Shown here piece by piece: positions 31,917 through 39,538 of a stretch of DNA of 39,538 bases. Position 1 is the first letter of the stretch. The number at the start of each line of letters is the position of its first letter. This DNA is from Alphaproteobacteria bacterium UBA6149. Lineage in GTDB: Bacteria > Pseudomonadota > Alphaproteobacteria > Rickettsiales > UBA998. The notes under the pieces were generated by a model. It made no database searches, was not told the origin of the DNA, and saw only the letters and a list, made by a program, of their open reading frames with translations. Location of the stretch: contig DIUV01000020.1 of NCBI GenBank assembly GCA_002423155.1, forward strand, positions 13,298 through 52,835, in the 5' to 3' direction. A program made the position numbers and the translations under genes.

Positions 31917-33638
31917 CTACAAATCCGCATAAATATGCGTTTCCGCTTCACCACCTGGATGCGTCACTGCACCTTTTTCAGCGGAGCCAACTATCTGGGC
32001 ATATTTCCACAAAGCGCCACTGGCGTAATCTGTTTTACGTGGACTCCAGTTTTTGCGACGTTCGGCGATTTCTGCATCGGATAAATCCACGTTTAATATA
32101 CGTTTTTCGGCGTCTAAAGTAATCATATCGCCATTGCGAAGTAGGGCGATTACGCCGCCTTCGGCTGCTTCGGGTCCTACATGTCCCACGCAGAAACCAC
32201 GAGTTGCACCCGAGAATCGACCATCCGTAATCAGCGCAACTTGATCGCCCGTGCCTTGACCATATAAAGCGGCAGTAGTTGCCAACATCTCACGCATACC
32301 GGGGCCACCTTTGGGGCCTTCGTAGCGGATTACGAACACATCACCGGCTTTATATTCACGTTTTTCTACCGCACGGAAGGCATCTTCTTCGCAATCAAAG
32401 CATAAAGCTGGACCGGTAAATTGCAGGTTTTTCATACCTGCAACTTTCACAATTGCCCCTTCTGGTGCCAGATTACCTTTCAGAGTAACTACACCGCCTG
32501 TTTTGGTAAGCGGTGCGCTGTGTGGTAACACTACTTGTTGGTCGGAGCGTAATTTTATATCCGCCAAATTTTCTGCCACGGTTTTTCCGGTTACCGTCAA
32601 GCAATCACCATGTAAAAAACCACCATCGAGCAAAGTTTTCATCACTGCTTGCACGCCACCTGCTTCAAATAAATCTTTAGCGATATATTTTCCACCCGGT
32701 TTTAAATCTGCCAAATAAGGCGTGCGCGTAAAAATTTCGCCCACTGCGTGCAAGTCAAAATCAATGCCACATTCATGGGCAATCGCCGGTAAATGTAATG
32801 CCGCATTGGTAGAACCACCCGTGGCGGCCACTACTGCCGCGGCATTTTCTAATGATTTACGCGTAACAATATCTCTTGGGCGGATTTTTTCGCGCAGTAA
32901 CATCATCACGATTTCGCCTGAGTCAAAGCATAAAATATCGCGTGATTCATAGGGCGCCGGTGCCCCAGCGGAACCTGGTAATGCCAGACCAATCGCCTCG
33001 GAAACACACGCCATAGTATTAGCAGTAAATTGCCCCCCGCAAGAACCAGCTGAAGGGCAGGCGACTTGTTCGAGCGCGTGTAGTTCCTCGTCCGACATGG
33101 CGCCTGCGGAATGTTTACCCACTGCTTCAAAAACATCTTGTACAGTTACATCTTTTCCTTGGTAATGCCCGGGCAAGATAGAACCGCCATAGATAAATAC
33201 ACTCGGAACATTCAGGCGCACCATTGCCATCATCAAACCGGGTAAGGATTTATCGCAACCAGCCAAGCCCACCAACGCATCATAGCAATGCCCACGCATG
33301 GTTAGTTCCACCGAATCGGCAATTACCTCACGTGATACCAGCGAGGATTTCATCCCCTGATGCCCCATGGCGATACCATCCGTAACCGTGATAGTAGTAA
33401 ATTCACGCGGAGTCCCCCCAGCCGCCGCCACCCCCTTTTTCACCACCTGCGCCTGCCGACCAAGTGATATATTACAAGGAGCAGCTTCATTCCAAGTAGT
33501 TGCCACGCCCACCAATGGCTGATTAATCTGCTTTTCTCCCAATCCCATAGCATAGAGATACGAACGATGCGGCGCCCGTTCTGGGCCCGAAGTTACGTGG
33601 CGGCTTACGAGGGTTGATTTTCCGAATTTTTTAGTCAT
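31917..33638 (-). CDS. ilvD: Dihydroxy-acid dehydratase
   Basis: Dehydrates 2,3-dihydroxy-isovalerate and its methyl homologue in valine, leucine and isoleucine synthesis. The 573-residue protein has the Fe-S/Mg site motifs GCDKSLPG and CPSAGSCGGQFTANTMACV, and the conserved TDGRFSGATRGFCVGH and GPKGGPGMREM near the C-terminus. ATG 33638 is chosen over an in-frame TTG at 33650; neither has a strong ribosome site. It lies downstream of rlmB on the same strand with 179 bp between them that contain a hairpin. No other ilv genes are near. Confidence 0.97.
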   Translation of the reverse strand: MTKKFGKSTLVSRHVTSGPERAPHRSYLYAMGLGEKQINQPLVGVATTWNEAAPCNISLGRQAQVVKKGVAAAGGTPREFTTITVTDGIAMGHQGMKSSLVSREVIADSVELTMRGHCYDALVGLAGCDKSLPGLMMAMVRLNVPSVFIYGGSILPGHYQGKDVTVQDVFEAVGKHSAGAMSDEELHALEQVACPSAGSCGGQFTANTMACVSEAIGLALPGSAGAPAPYESRDILCFDSGEIVMMLLREKIRPRDIVTRKSLENAAAVVAATGGSTNAALHLPAIAHECGIDFDLHAVGEIFTRTPYLADLKPGGKYIAKDLFEAGGVQAVMKTLLDGGFLHGDCLTVTGKTVAENLADIKLRSDQQVVLPHSAPLTKTGGVVTLKGNLAPEGAIVKVAGMKNLQFTGPALCFDCEEDAFRAVEKREYKAGDVFVIRYEGPKGGPGMREMLATTAALYGQGTGDQVALITDGRFSGATRGFCVGHVGPEAAEGGVIALLRNGDMITLDAEKRILNVDLSDAEIAERRKNWSPRKTDYASGALWKYAQIVGSAEKGAVTHPGGEAETHIYADL

Positions 33639-33672
33639 TTTTATGCTCAAAGTTATAGTTTAATGAGGTTGT

Positions 33673-33723
33673 TTGTATAGTGCTTCCCCTTTAAAATTGC
33701 ACTAAAATTTAAGCACTATACAA
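33673..33723 (-). promoter_or_regulatory. Hairpin in the ilvD leader
   Basis: TGTATAGTGCTT (33674-33685) and AAGCACTATACA (33711-33722) are perfect complements, extended by one more pair, with a 25-nt loop. It lies 35 bp upstream of ilvD on its template side. A second short inverted repeat, AGCTTG with CAAGCT, lies at 33724-33742. It may be a leader structure or the end of the rlmB transcript. No U-tract makes it a clear terminator. Confidence 0.5.
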
Positions 33724-33817
33724 GCTTGGCGTAAGCAAGCTCGCCGCCAATCTTATTAAAAAAAGTGGGCGGCGCAAAAATAAAGAATATTTACTATATT
33801 TTATAGGATGATAAATA

Positions 33818-34558
33818 TCAACCCCGAACATAAATTTCCGAAAGCGCAATTGCGGCTGCGTTGGAAACATTCAGGCTTTCCATTTGCGGGCTGATGGATA
33901 ATTTTACTAAAAAATCACAGCGTTCGGCAGTTAACCGGCGTAGTCCTTTGCCTTCAGAGCCCATTATTAAAGCGGTTTTTTTGGTAGGCTTCGCTTCTTG
34001 CAAGGTTTGCTTGGCATCCCCGTCCATCCCCATGCACCAATATCCTAGTCTTTTTACATCTTCAATCGCCTGCGCCAAATTGGCTACTACGATGAGCGGA
34101 ACAATATCCAATGCTCCCGAAGCGGATTTTGCCAGCGCACCGCTTTCTTTGGGCATTTGGTTTTCGGTCACAATCACTGCCGCGGCTCCAAAAGCGGCTG
34201 CTGAGCGCAAAATGGCTCCCACATTATGCGGATCAGACACTTGGTCGAGCATCACTATCGGCGCATCACTATCTATTTCCTCTAATTCACAAGAAGTTAG
34301 CGGTTGCACTTCCATGGCAATTCCTTGATGTACTGCATCAAAGGGTAATATTTTGCTAAAAAAAGGTGGCGGTACATTTTCCACCATCACCGTCCGCCCC
34401 CGAGCGGCACTGCCGAATCTTTCTTGGGCGTTGGTAGTCATCACCACCCGTAAAATCTCCCGCGCGGGGTTGCAAAGGGCAGCTTCACAAGCATGTGCGC
34501 CATACATCCAGTAGCTATTTCTAGTCGGCGGGCGTTTTTTTTTGGTTCTATCTACCAT
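33818..34558 (-). CDS. rlmB: 23S rRNA 2'-O-methyltransferase, TrmH/SpoU family (RlmB-like)
   Basis: Probably methylates the ribose of G2251 in 23S rRNA using S-adenosylmethionine. The 246 residues include an N-terminal substrate-binding part (WMYGAHACEAALCNP) and a SPOUT domain with the three family motifs: DPHNVGAILRSAAAFG, LIMGSEGKGLRRL and SISPQMESLNVSNAAAIALSE, which form the knotted cofactor site. The ATG is preceded by GGAG about 11 nt away. RlmB is the best fit, but related TrmH-family members with other sites cannot be excluded. Confidence 0.9.
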   Translation of the reverse strand: MVDRTKKKRPPTRNSYWMYGAHACEAALCNPAREILRVVMTTNAQERFGSAARGRTVMVENVPPPFFSKILPFDAVHQGIAMEVQPLTSCELEEIDSDAPIVMLDQVSDPHNVGAILRSAAAFGAAAVIVTENQMPKESGALAKSASGALDIVPLIVVANLAQAIEDVKRLGYWCMGMDGDAKQTLQEAKPTKKTALIMGSEGKGLRRLTAERCDFLVKLSISPQMESLNVSNAAAIALSEIYVRG

Positions 34559-34616
34559 ATTATTTTAATCTCCATAAAAATTCTTATAGATTGTCATAAA
34601 CCTGACACATAAAATT

Positions 34617-34625
34617 TGCTATAAT
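34617..34625 (+). promoter_or_regulatory. Candidate extended -10 promoter
   Basis: TGCTATAAT is a perfect extended -10 element 70 bp upstream of the orphan gene at 34696, in the region divergent from rlmB. No convincing -35 box is seen, which extended -10 promoters can tolerate. Confidence 0.4.
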
Positions 34626-34695
34626 GAACTGGTATAAATTTATTTTTATTTTTTGCTGTGTATATAATAGTATAAAATTGAGAGTATAAAATAAA

Positions 34696-35052
34696 ATGGC
34701 AGATGATATTCTAAAACAGATGTTATGCAGTCAGAGTCTCTTAGACAAAATTGGTTCTGGGGGGAAGGGCGGATATTGCTTGGGAGTTTTGCAAGATGTA
34801 AATGCAGGAACTGGGCTTGATCTGAAACAAGCAAATATGATAGGCGGTATAGTTAACGGAAATATATTAAATTTTGGCGGAAAAGGCAAAAAAGGTCTTT
34901 TTGATAAAATGTGCGGAGTATTGGGAAAATTTGATGTTTCCTGCACTTCTGTGCAAGATTTCCAAAATGCCAATATTGGAGACCTTACTCCTTGCTCCGC
35001 CCCAGCAATCTTTGGCAGTGCCAGCGCTGGTGCTGGTTTTGAGCATGCTTAG
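34696..35052 (+). CDS. Small Gly/Cys-containing orphan protein
   Basis: I do not recognise this 118-residue protein. There is no signal peptide or membrane helix. It contains five cysteines (11, 28, 73, 83, 100) and glycine-rich stretches such as GSGGKGGY and NFGGKGKKG, and a small-residue tail (GSASAGAGF). Such composition can occur in secreted peptides or structural proteins, but no family fits. The ATG lacks a clear ribosome site; an extended -10 promoter candidate lies upstream. The 255 bp after it hold no gene that I can support. Confidence 0.5.
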   Translation: MADDILKQMLCSQSLLDKIGSGGKGGYCLGVLQDVNAGTGLDLKQANMIGGIVNGNILNFGGKGKKGLFDKMCGVLGKFDVSCTSVQDFQNANIGDLTPCSAPAIFGSASAGAGFEHA

Positions 35053-35307
35053 ATTGATTATTTAAATGGCAGTTTTTAATAAAACGTGCGGATGATGCTC
35101 AATTATATTCATCGTTATTTTGTGTGTATTTGTTAATGATAAGTATTATTGTTTTATATGCGTATAATTTCTTGATTTATTAAATAAAATTAATTATAGT
35201 AAAGATGTTATTTTTTCTATGGGTTCGCTGGATTGCTTACCCATTTTTAAGCTAAGCGAGTTTTTGTGCGGATTGATACAAAAATGCGCCTTTTTTGAGA
35301 GTATTTT

Positions 35308-35736
35308 ATGACAACTAGAGCAGAAGTTTTTAATGCGAATGGAGATTCGCATGTTTATGATGTTTTTTCACAATTAATTCTTATAGTGAAGGGAGATCAA
35401 GACTATGACTTTGTCACTATTGTTGATGAAGGTAGTCCCACAGATAGAGGTTGGGTTGATGATGAGGATGATGAAGGATCCGTTTCTCTCGAGTGTCCAG
35501 ATTTATCAGAATGGGATGACGATAGGGGGGACGAAGTTCAATTCTCCAGCTTGGAAGGAAAAGTTCTTAAGTTGGACATTGATGGCGATACATTAATGAT
35601 TGGATCGTCAGATGACCTCAAACCAATTGATAAGGTAGTTGTGTGGTGTTCTGATGGGGACGATGTCGAGTTTAAGATGTCGTACCAAAAAACAAAAGGG
35701 CGCATAACAAAAACCAAAATAGTGGTTTCAGGATAA
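35308..35736 (+). CDS. Acidic orphan protein
   Basis: I do not recognise this 142-residue protein. It is strongly acidic, with WVDDEDDEGSVSLECPD and WDDDRGDEVQF, and looks beta-rich in the C-terminal half (VLKLDIDGDTLMIGSSDD, KTKIVVSG). There is no signal peptide. GAGAG upstream may serve as ribosome site. A strong terminator follows 13 nt after the stop, which supports real expression of the gene. The acidic nature could suit a calcium-binding, DNA-mimic or immunity protein; none of these is proven. Confidence 0.6.
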   Translation: MTTRAEVFNANGDSHVYDVFSQLILIVKGDQDYDFVTIVDEGSPTDRGWVDDEDDEGSVSLECPDLSEWDDDRGDEVQFSSLEGKVLKLDIDGDTLMIGSSDDLKPIDKVVVWCSDGDDVEFKMSYQKTKGRITKTKIVVSG

Positions 35737-35749
35737 AGAAACCGCAAGA

Positions 35750-35779
35750 AACCCTGCCAGAAATGGTAGGGTTTTTTTT
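35750..35779 (+). terminator. Rho-independent terminator
   Basis: AACCCTGCCA (35750-35759) pairs with TGGTAGGGTT (35764-35773) with one G-T pair, around the stable tetraloop GAAA, and a run of eight T follows directly. It ends the transcript of the acidic orphan gene, and it separates that gene from the convergent SH3 gene. Confidence 0.9.
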
Positions 35780-35807
35780 GCTATCAACTTATTAAACCAT
35801 TAAACCA

Positions 35808-36305
35808 TTAAAAAACTTCCGCAGGGTAAGCCCCCCAGATAGCATTTTTTTCCACCCATCCTTGATTTCCGTCAATCTTTATATTACACCAATCGCGATC
35901 ACATTTGCTTAATTTGCCCAACACATTCTTCGCCGCGGCAAAGGCAGGTGCGGCGCTGCTGCTGGGGCTGCGGCGGATGATTTGTTTGGGATTGCGGATT
36001 ATTGCCGTGCGCGCTCCACTGAGCAAGCCTTTATGCAGCCAGCCTGCGCTGCCTTCCATATCGCGAACTTTGCGCCATTCGTTATATTCTTCAATCACTT
36101 CCATGGGCATGCCTTCCTTGTGATAAACCCATAAAATAGGATAACGCTTACCCGGACCACTCCGCAAATTCGCTTCTTCTGACTTTAAGGACACAAAGCG
36201 CGGAATAGGCAATGGCGTGCTAGGTTCTTCTGCCTCAGCAGGTGGAAGGATAAGAAACAGAGCGCCAATCGCAAATAGCAAAAAATTAAGCAGAAAGTTT
36301 TTCAT
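35808..36305 (-). CDS. Exported SH3-domain protein
   Basis: A 165-residue exported protein with a signal peptide of about 25 residues ending AEA. Two bacterial SH3-type parts follow: VSLKSEEANLRSGPGKRYPILWVY with VIEEYNEWRKVRDMEGSAGWLHKG, and a second with CDRDWCNIKIDGNQGWVEKNAIWG. Such proteins are common in alphaproteobacteria and probably bind peptidoglycan or envelope partners; the exact role is unknown. ATG 36305 lies inside the 3' end of ntrX, with a GTG one codon earlier as alternative, so the gene is coupled to ntrX. Confidence 0.87.
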   Translation of the reverse strand: MKNFLLNFLLFAIGALFLILPPAEAEEPSTPLPIPRFVSLKSEEANLRSGPGKRYPILWVYHKEGMPMEVIEEYNEWRKVRDMEGSAGWLHKGLLSGARTAIIRNPKQIIRRSPSSSAAPAFAAAKNVLGKLSKCDRDWCNIKIDGNQGWVEKNAIWGAYPAEVF

Positions 36306-37683
36306 CACTTTGGATTCCCAGCATTTTTAGTTTGCGATGCAAGGCAGAGCGTTCCATGCCGATAAAGGTCGAAGTTTTAGAAATATTGCCGCCAAAACGA
36401 GTTATTTGCGCCGCCAGATAATGCCGCTCAAAAATCTCGCGTGCTTCTCGCAAAGGAAGCGACATTATATTATTATCCGTATCTGCACTGTAGCTGATGG
36501 TGGAATGCGTTTCTAATAATTCTGGGGGGAGCATATCAGCCTGTACCACTTCGCCATTACGGCTGGGGGTCATAATCAATATCCATTCCATCATATTGCG
36601 TAAATGCCGAACATTCCCCGGCCAGCTATAGGCTTGCAACAAGGCAATCGCATCCTGCGAAAGGCGGCAACGTGGCAGACCTGCCGCATCCGCTGCACAA
36701 CCAAGGAAATATTCACATAATTCAGGAATATCTTCTCTGCGCTCACGCAATGATGGCATGTGGATGGGCACAACATTCAGTCGGTAATATAAATCCTCGC
36801 GGAAACGCCCTTCAACAATTTCTTCTTTTAAATCACGATTACTGGCAGCAATCACACGTACATCAACACTCACACGTTTTTTGCCGCGCACACGTTCAAA
36901 AGATTGTTCCTGTAAGGCTTTTAATAAGCGACCTTGCGTTTCCAGATGCATATCGGCAATTTCGTCGATGAACAAGGTGCCACCATGGGCACGTTCTAGC
37001 ATTCCGAGTTTTTCAGCGCCACCTGTCGGATTATTATCTTCGACACCGAATAATTCTATATCTATTTGTGAAGTAGGAATACTTGCCGCATTCATAGTAA
37101 CAAAATTACTCTTCGCACGGCGCGATTTATCATGAATAAGTCTAGCGATAACTTCTTTGCCCGAGCCTTCTTCGCCCGTAATTAATATGCGGCTATTGGC
37201 AGGCGCCACTTTGTCGATAGTTTGGCGCACATTAGTGATGGCAACCGAACTACCAATCAGCTTGCTCTCTTGTTTTCCGCGTAGTTTTAGCTCTTTATTT
37301 TCTTTTCTGAGCCTGGCAACCTCCAATGTGCGTGATACTACATGCACTAGCTTCTCAGCTGTAAAAGGTTTTTCAATAAAGTCAAAAGCACCCATTTTGA
37401 TTGCGGAAACCGCAGTTTCAATATTTCCATGCCCACTAATCATGATTACGGGCAAGCCGGGATATTTACCTTGAGTGATTTCTAAAATCCCTAAACCGTC
37501 TAATTCACTACCTTGTAACCAAATATCCAAGATTACTAATCCTGGTACACGCTCCGCCAATGCTCGCAAAGCGGCATCGCTGCTGCCAGCTTGGCGAGTC
37601 ACATGACCTTCGTCATTTAATATCTCGCAAATTAAGCTGCGAATGTCCGACTCATCGTCCACAACTAGGATGTCCATGCTCAT
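36286..37683 (-). CDS. ntrX: NtrX-type response regulator
   Basis: A 465-residue regulator in three parts. The receiver domain (1-125) has Asp10-Glu11, phosphoacceptor Asp53 and Lys105. The AAA+ domain (about 143-370) has Walker A GEEGSGKE (170-177) and Walker B TLFIDEI (236-242). A Fis-type HTH at the C-terminus contains FGGNISKTSTFIGMERSALHRKLKMLG. The GAFTGA loop that contacts sigma-54 is replaced by ELFGVEDNNPTGGAEKLG, so sigma-54 activation is unlikely; loss of this loop is known in some alphaproteobacterial NtrX proteins. The partner kinase gene ntrY is not adjacent. Nitrogen or redox-related control is inferred from the family. Confidence 0.9.
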   Translation of the reverse strand: MSMDILVVDDESDIRSLICEILNDEGHVTRQAGSSDAALRALAERVPGLVILDIWLQGSELDGLGILEITQGKYPGLPVIMISGHGNIETAVSAIKMGAFDFIEKPFTAEKLVHVVSRTLEVARLRKENKELKLRGKQESKLIGSSVAITNVRQTIDKVAPANSRILITGEEGSGKEVIARLIHDKSRRAKSNFVTMNAASIPTSQIDIELFGVEDNNPTGGAEKLGMLERAHGGTLFIDEIADMHLETQGRLLKALQEQSFERVRGKKRVSVDVRVIAASNRDLKEEIVEGRFREDLYYRLNVVPIHMPSLRERREDIPELCEYFLGCAADAAGLPRCRLSQDAIALLQAYSWPGNVRHLRNMMEWILIMTPSRNGEVVQADMLPPELLETHSTISYSADTDNNIMSLPLREAREIFERHYLAAQITRFGGNISKTSTFIGMERSALHRKLKMLGIQSDEKLSA

Positions 37684-37959
37684 GATAAAAAGCTTCTCCC
37701 CTTGTTTTATTTATGCAAAATGTGGCTTTCTTTTATACAAAGAATGATTTGGATATAAATACCACGCATCACCACATTCGTTGTAAAAATGTTACACATC
37801 AAATTATACATTCGCGCAACTATTTTCAACTATAATTATGACGATTTTTTACATTATTTTGCGGTTTCATTTGTTTTAGTACAATATGTAGTGATTAATT
37901 ACTGCTATTTTGTATTATAGCTTGGTTATTTAGGTGGTTTGGTGTAAAGTGAGTATTTA
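37684..37959. other. AT-rich non-coding interval between divergent ntrX and cysA
   Basis: No supported reading frame. It is strongly AT-rich and must contain the ntrX promoter, and possibly the cysA promoter on the far side of the repeat element that follows. I could not pick a convincing -35/-10 pair. The rest of the interval up to 38178 is element E. Confidence 0.5.
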
Positions 37960-38144
37960 TTCAGGTCAGAATGCTAAATTGTTTGTTTTGTCATTTTATT
38001 AAAAAACTTTCATTTGTCATACCGCCGCAGGGCGGTATCCATGTTTATACTCTAGCTGTACAGCTAATTGTTAGGCATGGATACCGCCCTGCGGCGGTAT
38101 GACAATGGAGATATTATTGAAAAATAGTAGCATTTTGCCCTGAA
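37960..38144. mobile_element. Inverted-repeat element E (185 bp) with palindromic core
   Basis: Outer repeats TTCAGGTCAGAATGCTA (37960-37976) and 38128-38144 pair at 15 of 17 positions. The core (38011-38110) has two identical local hairpins, ATACCGCC-loop-GGCGGTAT, at 38019-38038 and 38081-38100, which also pair with each other perfectly. The centre holds a perfect 14-bp palindrome, TAGCTGTACAGCTA (38053-38066). The outer ends differ from those of elements B, C and D. Confidence 0.65.
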
Positions 38145-38178
38145 CAATTCTATTCTAATATTATTTTAAAAGGCTAAT

Positions 38179-39384
38179 ATGAGTATCGAAGTACGCAATA
38201 TTCAAAAACGATTTCATAATTTTACCGCATTAGAAAACATCAATTTAGAGGTAAAATCAGGTGAATTAGTGGCTTTGTTAGGGCCGAGTGGTTCTGGTAA
38301 GACGACTTTGTTGCGGATTATCGCTGGCTTAGAATCCGCTGATTCTGGAACCGTACTATTAAACGGAGAAAATCCTCAGAATAAACATGTTACCGAGCGT
38401 GATGTTGGCTTCGTATTCCAGCATTATGCTTTATTTAAACATATGAGCGTGTTTGAAAATGTTGCCTTTGGTCTGCGCGTGCGCCCGAAAGAGCGGCGCT
38501 TGAGCGATTATGAAATTCGTCACAAGGTGATGGATTTGCTAAAAATGGTGCATTTAGAAGCTTTTTTTGATCGCCTACCACGCCAATTATCCGGTGGACA
38601 GCGCCAGCGCGTAGCTTTGGCACGTGCATTAGCAGTGGAGCCGAAGATTTTATTGCTTGATGAACCTTTTGGCGCATTAGATGCCAAGGTGCGCAAAGAA
38701 CTGCGCCGTTGGTTACGCCGCTTGCATAACGATATTAATATCACCAGCGTATTTGTAACCCATGACCAGGAAGAAGCAATGGAAGTTTCCGATCGGGTGG
38801 TGATTATGAGTAATGGACATGTAGAACAAATTGGCACGCCAGAGGAGGTCTATCATCACCCTGCCAATAGTTTCGTCTATGATTTCTTAGGAAATTATAA
38901 TGAATTTGATGGTTGGAAAGATGTAGAAGGAAATATCCATTTATCCGAATATGAAGTGGTGGAAATGGATAATGCGGCGAATATCCCTGTGCATGGTCAG
39001 AGTAATACGGGGCTTATAATGCGCAATTTATCCCCAGAGATTGCCAATTTTGTAGGCAGATTAGTCCCCAGCCTATTGGGTGAAAAACCGAGTCCTAGCA
39101 ACAAAAAACGGGCGGTGGAAAATAAATCTCTCGGCAAACCCGTAAAACTTTATGCACGCCCGCATGAGATGTTCATAACCGATACACCTGATGATGATAA
39201 TGAATATATTATGGCAAATATTATCCACACTAATCCCGCTGGTTCGTTGGTAAAAATGGAGATGGAGCGTAAAAATGGTACGCTGATTCAGTTGGAAATA
39301 CCCAAAACCGTGTTAGATTCAATCAAAGTTAAAAAAGGCGATTGGCTTTATGTTCGCCCAAAAAATGTTAAAGTGTTTGAGTAG
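38179..39384 (+). CDS. cysA: Sulfate/thiosulfate-type ABC transporter ATP-binding protein (CysA-like)
   Basis: Probably powers sulfate import. The 401 residues have an ATPase domain with Walker A GPSGSGKT (35-42), Q-loop FVFQHYALF, signature LSGGQ (136-140), Walker B ILLLDE (156-161) and His194. The C-terminal part has KLYARPHEMFI and a TOBE-like regulatory domain. VYDFLGNYNEFDG after the ATPase core fits CysA better than other importers. A roughly 50-residue insert (about 270-320) before the TOBE-like part is unusual. The permease and binding-protein genes are not in the window, so it stands alone beside an IS end. Confidence 0.82.
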   Translation: MSIEVRNIQKRFHNFTALENINLEVKSGELVALLGPSGSGKTTLLRIIAGLESADSGTVLLNGENPQNKHVTERDVGFVFQHYALFKHMSVFENVAFGLRVRPKERRLSDYEIRHKVMDLLKMVHLEAFFDRLPRQLSGGQRQRVALARALAVEPKILLLDEPFGALDAKVRKELRRWLRRLHNDINITSVFVTHDQEEAMEVSDRVVIMSNGHVEQIGTPEEVYHHPANSFVYDFLGNYNEFDGWKDVEGNIHLSEYEVVEMDNAANIPVHGQSNTGLIMRNLSPEIANFVGRLVPSLLGEKPSPSNKKRAVENKSLGKPVKLYARPHEMFITDTPDDDNEYIMANIIHTNPAGSLVKMEMERKNGTLIQLEIPKTVLDSIKVKKGDWLYVRPKNVKVFE

Positions 39385-39437
39385 GAGTTTATTTTAGTAA
39401 ATTGTATATAAAGAAGAACGTTTCTTGAATGTTAGTG

Positions 39438-39482
39438 CTATCCGTCGTTATTCCTGCGCAACCTTTGTTTGATAGAGGGGCA
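39438..39482. repeat. Left half of a palindromic repeat, cut by the IS end
   Basis: CTATCCGTCGTTATTCCTGC and the next three bases (39438-39460) pair with 45-67 at the other window edge at 18 of 23 positions, all but one of the differences being transitions. It is the left part of the palindromic core and has no right half here. The IS end starts at 39483. Confidence 0.5.
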
Positions 39483-39538
39483 CACTACTGTCCAACAAAA
39501 TTTTTAATCCCCACAAATTCGGGAGAACTCCCTCTCCC
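39483..39538. mobile_element. Terminal inverted repeat of an insertion sequence (edge, partial)
   Basis: Begins CACTACTGTCCAAC. Bases 39483-39522 are the inverted copy of 1-40 (37 of 40). The last bases include GGGAG-AA-CTCCC, a small hairpin just inside the IS end. No coding part of the element is visible before the window stops. Confidence 0.6.

Noticed and set aside
31868..32122. Plus-strand frames opposite the ilvD 3' end
   Set aside because: They are antisense shadows of ilvD and of repeat D with no coding signal of their own.
1..39538. Window as a complete circular plasmid closed through the IS ends
   Set aside because: The content is single-copy chromosomal housekeeping genes (nuo, glnA, ilvD, rlmB) with no replication or partition gene; contig breaks at two IS copies explain the ends more simply.

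Overview
The window looks like chromosomal DNA from an AT-rich alphaproteobacterium. The signs are a nuoA-to-nuoN order running into birA, a glnB-glnA pair, an NtrX-type regulator, a Tim44-domain protein and a short SH3 protein of a kind common in that class. ilvD, thiE and glnA show that it retains biosynthesis, so it is not a minimal obligate parasite. I cannot name the species. Both window edges carry the inverted ends of what appears to be the same insertion sequence, as expected for a contig that stops in a repeat.

Layout. 1-2.8 kb: an IS end and half of a palindromic repeat, glnA and glnB on the minus strand with a 124-bp palindrome between them, a palindromic repeat, tRNA-His, and a 235-bp MITE-like element. 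2.8-3.8 kb: a Tim44-like membrane protein. 3.8-21.8 kb: the complete 14-gene respiratory complex I operon, followed directly by birA. Three accessory cassettes interrupt this operon. Between nuoC and nuoD lie a secreted orphan and a DUF2442 gene. Between nuoD and nuoE lie a secreted orphan and DUF2442, DUF4160 and DUF2442 genes. Between nuoF and nuoG lie an orphan, hicB-hicA and brnT-brnA. The cassettes are AT-richer than the nuo genes, on the same strand, and often overlap them by 1-4 nt, so they should be co-transcribed and partly co-translated with complex I.

22.6-27.5 kb: a tripartite efflux operon on the minus strand (FtsX-type permease, ATPase, HlyD-type adaptor, TolC/NodT-type outer-membrane lipoprotein), divergent from a TetR regulator. 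27.5-31.9 kb: a MITE-like element, an orphan gene with thiE, a phosphate-selective-type porin and a HepT/MntA (HEPN/MNT) toxin-antitoxin pair. 31.9-34.6 kb: ilvD and rlmB on the minus strand. 34.6-35.8 kb: two small orphan genes and a strong terminator. 35.8-37.7 kb: ntrX and an SH3-domain gene. 38.2-39.4 kb: a CysA-like ABC ATPase.

The most unusual features are the toxin-antitoxin-like cassettes inside the complex I operon and a family of intergenic double-hairpin repeats. The repeats share a core beginning GTCATACC or GTCATCCC. Their local 8-bp stems vary by compensatory changes, and several sit inside larger inverted-repeat elements with different outer ends. Both IS ends at the window edges abut half of such a core, which suggests an IS that targets these palindromes.
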